Source: [Scytonema hofmanni] UTEX 2349 (lineage in GTDB: Bacteria; Cyanobacteriota; Cyanobacteriia; Cyanobacteriales; Nostocaceae). From it: a stretch of DNA of 64,000 bases. The notes under the pieces were generated by a model. It saw only the letters and a program-made list of their open reading frames with translations. It ran no database searches and was not told where the DNA came from. The stretch lies in contig NZ_KK073769.1 in the NCBI RefSeq assembly GCF_000582685.1, positions 940,791 to 1,004,790 on the forward strand, given 5' to 3'. The position numbers were made by a program, and so were the translations under genes. Positions 58,308-64,000 of this stretch are shown one piece after another. The stretch's first letter is position 1; each line of letters starts with the position of its first letter.

Positions 58308-59318
58308 TTAATCTGTCACCGATTCTCCTATACTCAAAACACCATGCTCTGCATCCAAAGTCGCCATGACCCCAACTGGTAAAGCCGCATTGGGTGCTTC
58401 GTGACCGAATGGTAAATTGGAAACAACCGGAATATTTAAATCGCTCAGGCGATCGCGCAAAACTTCCTCTACACTCAAACTGGGAACATTATCAGGTGCT
58501 TCACATTTCGTAAAGCTACCCAATGCAATTCCACTAACTTTTGATAAAGCTCCACTCATCCGCCATTGTGTCAGCATTCTATCAATGCGGTAAGGTGCTT
58601 CTGTCACATCTTCAAATGCCAAAATCACATTATCTAAATTTGGTTGAAATGGTGTACTCAAAAGATGAGTCGCTACCGTCAAGTTAGCTGGTAGTAAAAT
58701 TCCACTTTTCACACCTCTACCCCATCCAAAACCTTTTAAAGGGGCAATAGGACGACCTTCCACCCAATCGAACAAACGCTGAACTGACCAATCTGGTTCT
58801 GATGATAAAGTTGTCAGTACAGGTGCATGGACGCTGGAAATTCCAACTTTTTCCAAGCTCCACAATAGCGCTGTGATGTCAGAAAAGCCAATTAGCCATT
58901 TGGGAGATGAGGGGGATGAGGGGGATGAGGGGGATGAGGGAGAAATTCCTCCTTGTCCCCTTGTCTCCCTGTCTCCTTGTCTCCCTATCTCTCCCACTCC
59001 CCAATTCCAATTTTCTAAAATGCGGGTACTACCGAAACCACCTCTAGCGCAGAGGATACCGCGACATTCTGGATCTTGCCATGCTGCTGCTAATTCGTTT
59101 CGCCGCTTATTATCTTTTCCCGCTAAATAGCCCCACTTGTCATCTATCTGGGGAGATATTTCTACTTTGTAACCACGCGATCGCCAAATTTCTACCCCGC
59201 GTTCAAAGGTCGCAAATTCTCGCAAAGCACCGCTAGGCGCAATTACTCGCAGTAAATCACCAGGTTTGAGATAAGGTGGAACAATTTTGGATTGGGAATT
59301 TTCGATTTGAGATTGCAT
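58308..59318 (-). CDS. LD-carboxypeptidase (S66 family) with a repeat-encoded insert
   Basis: A 336-residue serine peptidase that would trim the terminal D-Ala from murein tetrapeptides during peptidoglycan recycling, or detoxify related amides as MccF does. The nucleophile elbow is LIGFSDITALLW, the second triad region FEDVTEAPYRIDRML, and the His region LPFGHEAPNAALPVG. CARGGFGSTRILENW is conserved. Between ENWNW and KWLIGFSD lie about 35 low-complexity residues (GRQGDRETRGQ, SPSSPSSPSSP) that come from an in-frame tandem repeat. The surrounding domain is complete, so the loop is probably tolerated at the surface. Confidence 0.9.
   Translation of the reverse strand: MQSQIENSQSKIVPPYLKPGDLLRVIAPSGALREFATFERGVEIWRSRGYKVEISPQIDDKWGYLAGKDNKRRNELAAAWQDPECRGILCARGGFGSTRILENWNWGVGEIGRQGDRETRGQGGISPSSPSSPSSPSSPKWLIGFSDITALLWSLEKVGISSVHAPVLTTLSSEPDWSVQRLFDWVEGRPIAPLKGFGWGRGVKSGILLPANLTVATHLLSTPFQPNLDNVILAFEDVTEAPYRIDRMLTQWRMSGALSKVSGIALGSFTKCEAPDNVPSLSVEEVLRDRLSDLNIPVVSNLPFGHEAPNAALPVGVMATLDAEHGVLSIGESVTD
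58903..59008. repeat. Tandem GATGAGGGG and TGTCTCCC repeats inside the LD-carboxypeptidase gene
   Basis: Four GGGGGATGA units (58908-58940) are followed by CTTGTCCCC/TTGTCTCCC units to about 59008. The same repeat types fill intergenic gaps near 10511, 37388 and 38940. The total length keeps the reading frame. Confidence 0.92.
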
Positions 59319-59432
59319 TAATAATTATCTATTTGTCAACAATAAAGAACTTTTTCCCAATTAGACATTTGCGAAAATGTTTATTACCTAAAATCACGCC
59401 GTATGCAACTTTCTCTCAAACCTAACCCCCAA

Positions 59433-59456
59433 CCCCTTCCCGGAATAGGGAAGGGG
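59433..59456. repeat. CCCCTTCCC hairpin repeat
   Basis: Arms CCCCTTCCC / GGGAAGGGG with a 6-base loop in the 190-bp gap between the glycosyltransferase and LD-carboxypeptidase genes. CCTAACCCCCAACCCCTTCCC is a widespread cyanobacterial repeat type. Confidence 0.8.
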
Positions 59457-59509
59457 AGCAAGAATCAAAGCCTCTTGGACTGTGGGGGAGAGGAATGGGA
59501 AGCGAGGTT

Positions 59510-60583
59510 CTAAAAATAAGTTGCACATCGCGTTAAAATCTCTTGAAACCATTTTTCAAAGCGTGAACCTAAAGCTTCTAAAGAAAATTGAGCTTCTGCG
59601 GAACTACGACAAGTTTGACGGTCAATTTCATCGATACGCTGGATAGCATTTACCAACTCAGAAATGCTATCCGGTTCTACCAAAAAGCCAGTTTTGCCAT
59701 CTTGGATAATTTCCGCAGGTCCACCGCGACGGTACGATATTACAGGCACTCCACAAGCTAAACTTTCAATTACAACATTACCGAAAGCTTCTACCCAATG
59801 AGGTGTCATTAATAATGCCCGACACTCACCTAATACCTGCTGCATTTCATTTGTTGGTAAAAATCCCAGATATTCAAACATATCATTTGGGTACTTTTCA
59901 CAAATTTGCTGCCAGTATAATTCATCTTGAATTTTACCCATAATTTTTAAGGGAATTTGGGTAATTTGCGCGACTGCGATCGCATCTGCTAAACCTTTTT
60001 CTGGGGAAATGCGACCTAACCAGGCTAATTGTTGTTTTGGGCGATCGCAAAACTGATAAAGTGATAAATCAATTCCATTACTCAAACAAGAATACGGCTT
60101 CTCAAGGGCAAAAGTGGCAGCTTGTACTTGTGTATGAAAACCAATTGTTAGAGGAAAATGTTCTGCAACTTGTTTTATAATCTTGTCTAGGGCGTTATTG
60201 AGTGAACCCATACTCACTAAGTGAGCGATCGGACAAGTGAAAAAAGGTGTCAGGTAAAATGGCAACCAATCGTAAGCAAAATTTACAATCAAGTCATAAT
60301 TAGTTTGAACCTGACGAGCATAATCCCACATATTTGCCAAAACAGAATTTTCTGGCATCATAGCCGGGTCTGTGCGTTCTTGGCTTTGAGCAATAATCTG
60401 TAAATTACCAGGAATTTGCACTATTGGCAGGTTATCCCATGTTGAACCTGCGGGAGCAACGATTTGCACTTCATGACCCCGCTGGATCATTTGTTGAGCT
60501 ACATTATACAGGGTTAATTCCACACCACCGCCGAGTCCAGTGCCAAGGGGTCCAACGGAAGTGGAAACGAAAAGTAATTTCAT
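59510..60583 (-). CDS. GT4-family glycosyltransferase
   Basis: A 357-residue retaining glycosyltransferase of the GT-B fold. The start MKLLFVSTSVGPLGTGLGGGVELTLYNVAQ carries the N-terminal nucleotide-sugar/acceptor loop. The C-terminal Rossmann domain has LAWLGRISPEKGLADAI, and the E-x7-E motif in HWVEAFGNVVIESLACGVPVISYRRGGPAEII. It transfers a sugar from UDP- or GDP-sugar to an unknown acceptor, perhaps lipid or exopolysaccharide. A longer open frame reaching 60709 runs through the dispersed repeat at 60612-60669 and is not credible. No other polysaccharide genes are adjacent. Confidence 0.92.
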   Translation of the reverse strand: MKLLFVSTSVGPLGTGLGGGVELTLYNVAQQMIQRGHEVQIVAPAGSTWDNLPIVQIPGNLQIIAQSQERTDPAMMPENSVLANMWDYARQVQTNYDLIVNFAYDWLPFYLTPFFTCPIAHLVSMGSLNNALDKIIKQVAEHFPLTIGFHTQVQAATFALEKPYSCLSNGIDLSLYQFCDRPKQQLAWLGRISPEKGLADAIAVAQITQIPLKIMGKIQDELYWQQICEKYPNDMFEYLGFLPTNEMQQVLGECRALLMTPHWVEAFGNVVIESLACGVPVISYRRGGPAEIIQDGKTGFLVEPDSISELVNAIQRIDEIDRQTCRSSAEAQFSLEALGSRFEKWFQEILTRCATYF

Positions 60584-60611
60584 CGGTTTGCTAAAATAAG
60601 TACTCTCTAAT

Positions 60612-60669
60612 GTAGTAAGCGCTTTAGCGCTTGAAATGGTTGCTTTGAGCGCTGAAGCGCTCACTACGA
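60612..60669. repeat. GTAGTAAGCGC hairpin repeat
   Basis: GTAGTAAGCGCTTTAGCGC and GAGCGCTGAAGCGCTCACTAC, nested palindromes upstream of the glycosyltransferase. It is related to 16112-16152, 27839-27912 and 40447-40530. Confidence 0.85.
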
Positions 60670-60923
60670 AGCAAGAGACTTTAATATGAAAGCGATCGCG
60701 CTTCATCACCCGATCGGGTGATTTTGAGTTTATTTTGAGTCGGCAAGAACTACTACGATAAACCGAAATTTGGTGTCTTTACCAAACTAATTATAGTTAC
60801 AAATAAATTGCTGGTAAGCTTTATATTAGCGCCAAGATCATGAAAAATATTTATTTTAAGTGACAAGCATTTCTAGAAAGTGAAGATTAGAACAGACCAA
60901 TCTGATTTTGCTATTAGGAGCTA

Positions 60924-61085
60924 GTGGTAATTGGTAATCGAGGGGAATTAACCGAGATTTCGCCATCAAAAGGTTTTCATCTGGCATTTGTGGCAAGCGA
61001 TCGCTCAACTGTAGATGCTTTTTATGCACCAGCAATGGGAATTGGAGCTAAAGACGATGGCAAACCTGGATTGCGTCCACAATAC
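60924..61085 (+). pseudogene. Fragment of a VOC/glyoxalase-family gene
   Basis: An open stretch from GTG encodes SPSKGFHLAFVASDRSTVDAFYAPAMGIGAKDDGKPGLRPQY, the central part of a second VOC-type module (the family normally reads HLAFVA...AFY...GG-D-G-PGLRP-Y followed by a C-terminal DPDGH block). Sequences before and after do not continue the family, and the frame then runs into the 3' end of the convergent gene. It is a remnant, unrelated in detail to the intact VOC gene at 35.5 kb. Confidence 0.75.
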
Positions 61086-61119
61086 CAGCTTCAAACCCCA
61101 GTAGAATCAATCTTAATTA

Positions 61120-62268
61120 TCACTCTAGCTGCGAATCTTCCTCTTGACTTTTTTCACCATGTGACAAAGTGCGGATACGATTCATTTGTGAAAGAGCATA
61201 ACGCGCTGTTGCTTGCACCTCTGCATTTGGGTCTTCCGTTGCCAAACACAACATCTGACTAATTTGAGCCATCATATCATAAACGCGAGTCAAATCACGG
61301 ATGGCATTTTGTCGCACTTCTGGACTTTCATCTTGCAGTGAAATCGCCAAAGCACGATTCATTGGTTTAAGTGTGCGCGTACCAATTTCCGCCAAAGCTG
61401 CTAGAATTAAGCTGCGTTGTTGAGAATCAGCGTCAATCATCACCTCTATCAGTGGCTGAATTGCGCGGGAATCTCCCTGCTGTCCCAAATCCCAGATAGC
61501 TTTGCGTCGTTTCGTCGGATCAGGACTACGTAAGTCTTTCATCAACTCCTCAACGATATTGACTTTCGCCAAACGGGAAGTTTTTTCTAGTGGTAGTACT
61601 TCTTTTGCAGATGGTGCAGTTGCTTCTTCTGTGTTTGTTATATCTGCATTTTTATCTGCTGCGCTGTCCAAGGATAACAAACCAGGAACCGGCTTTGTCT
61701 GAGATGGTGTCAAAACTTTAAAATCAAAGTTTTCCGGTTGAACTTGCTTGACTTTTCTCGACCTTCTCAGCAAATAAAGCAATGCACCAACACCACCTAA
61801 AATTCCTATCCCAACTAGCGACCACCATAATAAACTTTTTTGCGGAGATGCCTTGGTACTTGTTTTCTCATTTTTCGCGTTAGGAGCGATCGTAGCAAGA
61901 GATAATGATTGCTTTTGCTTAACTGCTGTCAGCAGTATATTTCTAGTTGTCACACCAGCAATCCCGTCTGGGATCAAGTTTTTTGCTTTCTGAAATTTAG
62001 AGACGGCGAGTTTGGTGCGATCGCCATAATCTCCATTTACCACACCATAGTAATATCCTAACTCTTTGAGTTGTTTTTGTAGTGCCTCCACTTCCACACC
62101 TCTACTACCAAGTTCGAGAATAGAAGACTGTGCCGGCTGTGTGGAATTTACGATTTGGAGTTGGAATTCCGGTGCTAGGTTAGGTGTTGCTGTGCTTGCT
62201 GGATTGGGGTCAAAACCCAAGCAAGTCAGACAGGTAATTACCAGGATGGAGGAATGGCGTAGCCTCAT
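61120..62268 (-). CDS. Peptidoglycan-binding and HEAT-repeat membrane protein
   Basis: A 382-residue protein with a signal or anchor at the N-terminus (SSILVITCLTCLGFDPNPAS). A PG_binding_1 domain follows (about 50-115: LGSRGVEVEALQKQLKELGYYYGVVNGDYGDRTKLAVSKFQ), then a transmembrane helix (about 145-168, LWWSLVGIGILGGVGALLYLL). The last part contains HEAT/PBS-lyase-type repeats (DPTKRRKAIWDLGQQGDSRAIQPLIEVM, ESPEVRQNAIRDL, NAEVQATARYALSQM). It links the murein layer to a cytoplasmic protein-binding scaffold. The exact role is unknown. The ATG at 62268 is preferred to a TTG at 62274. Confidence 0.88.
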   Translation of the reverse strand: MRLRHSSILVITCLTCLGFDPNPASTATPNLAPEFQLQIVNSTQPAQSSILELGSRGVEVEALQKQLKELGYYYGVVNGDYGDRTKLAVSKFQKAKNLIPDGIAGVTTRNILLTAVKQKQSLSLATIAPNAKNEKTSTKASPQKSLLWWSLVGIGILGGVGALLYLLRRSRKVKQVQPENFDFKVLTPSQTKPVPGLLSLDSAADKNADITNTEEATAPSAKEVLPLEKTSRLAKVNIVEELMKDLRSPDPTKRRKAIWDLGQQGDSRAIQPLIEVMIDADSQQRSLILAALAEIGTRTLKPMNRALAISLQDESPEVRQNAIRDLTRVYDMMAQISQMLCLATEDPNAEVQATARYALSQMNRIRTLSHGEKSQEEDSQLE

Positions 62269-62476
62269 ATACAAAGTTGCAGCCAGAACGTAGATTCTAA
62301 GTTATCGATATTACAAGAACTTCAACCTGGCTTTATGTTAACTTTTATCTTGACAAAAATATTTTGAAGAAGCTTTAAAGGTGATAAAATTCTCATAAGT
62401 CAGAAATTAGGCAATTTTCCGATGTTAGTGGTCAGCGCTCAGATAACACTATAATTGCTGCTACAGTCTTGCTTAA

Positions 62477-63547
62477 TTAGGGCATAATTTCTGGTTCAGA
62501 TTCCCTAATTGATAGGCTTACTGGGTTGAGCTTTTTCCCTGATGCTTCCAAAAGTGCTTGTTGCTGTGTATTGTTTTCTTCTGTGACTGCAACCTTCTGA
62601 TTTGTTTGCGCTAAGGTGTCACGTTGGTTGATTAGATAAATGCTGACTAAAGTCAGACAGACTCCCACCCACTGTACAGGGCTGAGGACTTCGTTGAGCA
62701 ACAAATTGCCAAATAGGAGGGCAAATACCGGTGTGAGGAAGGTGAGAGAACTGAGACTGGTGAGATTGCCGCTAGAAGCAAAATAGAAAAATAATCCGTA
62801 GGCGATCGCACTCCCAAAGATTGTGGCATATAACAGCCCCATCCAATCAGATATTACAAGATTTTGCCACTGCTGGGATTCTGTCAAAAATGAAATTCCC
62901 CACAAAGGCAATCCACCTATAATCATGTGCCATCCTGTAGCGCTTACCGGATCGGCATATTGACATACATACCTAATCAACACCGTTCCCACTGCCATTG
63001 ACAGCGCAGCAAATAACATCAACCACTCACCGCTTTCTAAAAAGGAGAGGGGGGGAATGGAGGGGGGGAATGAATGATTTGAGAAAACACTCAAAATCAA
63101 TTCGTCGGGCAAACCAATTAAACTAATACCTGTCACTCCGAATCCTAGTCCCAGCCATCCCCACAAACCAATACGTTCTTGAAATAGCCACAACGACATT
63201 AAAGCAACAGCCAACGGTTGAGAGTCAATCATTACAGACCCCAACCCTGCGCTAGTTCTGACTAATCCCTCTGCCAAAAAGCCTTGAAATAACGTCCCAT
63301 CCACCAACGCAAATAACGCAATCCACAACCATGCTGCCCAACCCTTGGGCTGAGGTTTACCCATGAATGCAGTTGCAATTAAGATTAGCACCCCAGCAGG
63401 CACTAGACGCACTCCTGCCATAAATAGCGGTGTGGTATGAGGAATTACTCCTTTCATTGCCACCATTGCCGTACCCCACAAGAAAAAGGGTGCGATTAAC
63501 AGTAGCGGGGCAAAGGGAAGTTTGGATGCACGCTCGTTCATTTGCAT
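62477..63547 (-). CDS. EamA/DMT-family transporter
   Basis: A 356-residue integral membrane protein with about ten helices in two EamA repeats: PLLLIAPFFLWGTAMVAMKGV...AGVRLVPAGVLILIATAF for the first, and LMLFAALSMAVGTVLIRYVC...IFGSAIAYGLFFYFASSGNLTSLSSLTFLTPVFALLFGNLLLNE for the second. DMT proteins export metabolites such as amino acids. The substrate is unknown. The 50-residue tail after YLINQRDT is polar and extends beyond the usual length (about 300). The gene appears monocistronic. Confidence 0.92.
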   Translation of the reverse strand: MQMNERASKLPFAPLLLIAPFFLWGTAMVAMKGVIPHTTPLFMAGVRLVPAGVLILIATAFMGKPQPKGWAAWLWIALFALVDGTLFQGFLAEGLVRTSAGLGSVMIDSQPLAVALMSLWLFQERIGLWGWLGLGFGVTGISLIGLPDELILSVFSNHSFPPSIPPLSFLESGEWLMLFAALSMAVGTVLIRYVCQYADPVSATGWHMIIGGLPLWGISFLTESQQWQNLVISDWMGLLYATIFGSAIAYGLFFYFASSGNLTSLSSLTFLTPVFALLFGNLLLNEVLSPVQWVGVCLTLVSIYLINQRDTLAQTNQKVAVTEENNTQQQALLEASGKKLNPVSLSIRESEPEIMP

Positions 63548-63693
63548 GGAATAGAAAAATGCCTTTGTTTCAAAAACGCAGAAATTAGTTTACCTAATTT
63601 TACCGAATTATGTCGTTTTGTGAACTAAATAATACTCAAAGCGATTTAAATCGCAGCTACACAGATTAAACTAACCTACGCAAGTTTCAACTT

Positions 63694-63950
63694 TCCTTAA
63701 GTCCGCGACCATCCGGACTTTGGGGAGCATCCCAATGAATGCAAAATCTAACAATATAAGCGTCATTGCGATCGCGAGTGCGTCATTGCGAGGAACGAAG
63801 CAATCCCAGCCATTGCAATTGCTTCGTTCCTCTCTACGAGACGCGCAACGCGAACGCAATGACATATTAATTTTTATTATTTCATCGAATAATAAAAGCT
63901 TGGATGCACCCCGGACTTTGTTTGTATAGCTGCGATTTGAATCGTTGAGC
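63694..63950. repeat. Dispersed AGTCCGC repeat split by a GTCATTGCG inverted-repeat element
   Basis: AAGTCCGCGACCATCCGGACTTT (63699-63721) and CCGGACTTTGTTTGTATAGC (63911-63930) look like the two halves of one AGTCCGC/AGCC repeat. Between them lies a copy of the GTCATTGCG...CGCAATGAC element (63779-63871) with inner arms AGGAACGAAGCAAT/ATTGCTTCGTTCCT. CGGACTTT is present on both sides. The remainder of the right edge holds no recognisable gene. Confidence 0.75.
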
Positions 63951-64000
63951 AATCAGATGTACCGAACCTGATTTTCCATTTCATCCGCTGTTACTTGATT

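Noticed and set aside
60584..60709. N-terminal extension of the glycosyltransferase
   Set aside because: It is encoded by the GTAGTAAGCGC repeat. The family start MKLLFVSTS is at 60583.
63671..63952. Open frame of 93 codons at the right edge
   Set aside because: It lies entirely within nested dispersed repeats.

Overview
The window is chromosomal DNA from a filamentous, probably Nostocales-like, cyanobacterium. The evidence is the very frequent HIP1 octamer (GCGATCGC), several families of short tandem heptamer-type repeats, a group 2 sigma factor, a ClpR/ClpP3 pair, a cyanobacterial-type cytochrome bd oxidase, Ser/Thr kinases with an HRDISPDN catalytic loop, and proteins of cyanobacterial hypothetical families. 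Most genes look vertically inherited. Gene density is moderate and the long gaps are filled with repeats. I saw no rRNA, tRNA, CRISPR array or prophage.

Layout. 0-8 kb: end of a sensor kinase, cobO, an exported protein, a group 2 sigma factor with a clear terminator, an ABC transporter remnant, a HerA-like ATPase, a GST-like protein and a FAS1 surface protein. 8-16 kb: a CopG/ParE module with a broken toxin, a PaaK-like adenylating enzyme carrying an in-frame repeat, two related zinc-ribbon Ser/Thr kinases, and an AbrB/PIN module whose toxin has an in-frame stop. 16-21 kb: the most unusual region, a DyP peroxidase with two LysM domains beside a GMC oxidoreductase fused to a 3-keto-glycoside hydrolase/lyase-like domain. 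This pair is bracketed by 36-bp inverted repeats. 21-24 kb: repeat elements, a chimeric gene fragment, then a Nudix/2-oxoglutarate dioxygenase operon. 24-41 kb: pgk, uspA, several toxin-antitoxin modules or remnants, hemW, a PIN-TRAM membrane protein, cydAB, a VWA protein, clpR-clpP3, and a J-domain protein with an ectopic 84-bp copy of part of its gene. 41-64 kb: a secreted protein, a B12-binding radical SAM protein, an SDR, a large RTX-type extracellular nuclease, an HsdR_N-like nuclease with a TnpB gene just upstream, hemE, oligopeptidase B, mazF with its antitoxin, LD-carboxypeptidase with a low-complexity insert, a glycosyltransferase, a peptidoglycan-binding/HEAT protein and an EamA transporter.

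Three themes stand out. First, a possible extracellular or periplasmic carbohydrate-oxidation system: a sugar oxidoreductase and 3-keto-glycoside cleavage domain in one chain, next to a glycan-anchored peroxidase. Second, seven toxin-antitoxin loci in about 50 kb. In three of them the toxin is broken while the antitoxin reads through intact, and a fourth is an orphan antitoxin. Third, very active small-scale repeat evolution: palindromes, MITE-like elements, a 76-bp triplet, a 106-bp duplication, a HIP1-bounded 84-bp duplication, and repeats tolerated inside two coding genes.

All family calls come from reading translated motifs by eye. No database search was run.
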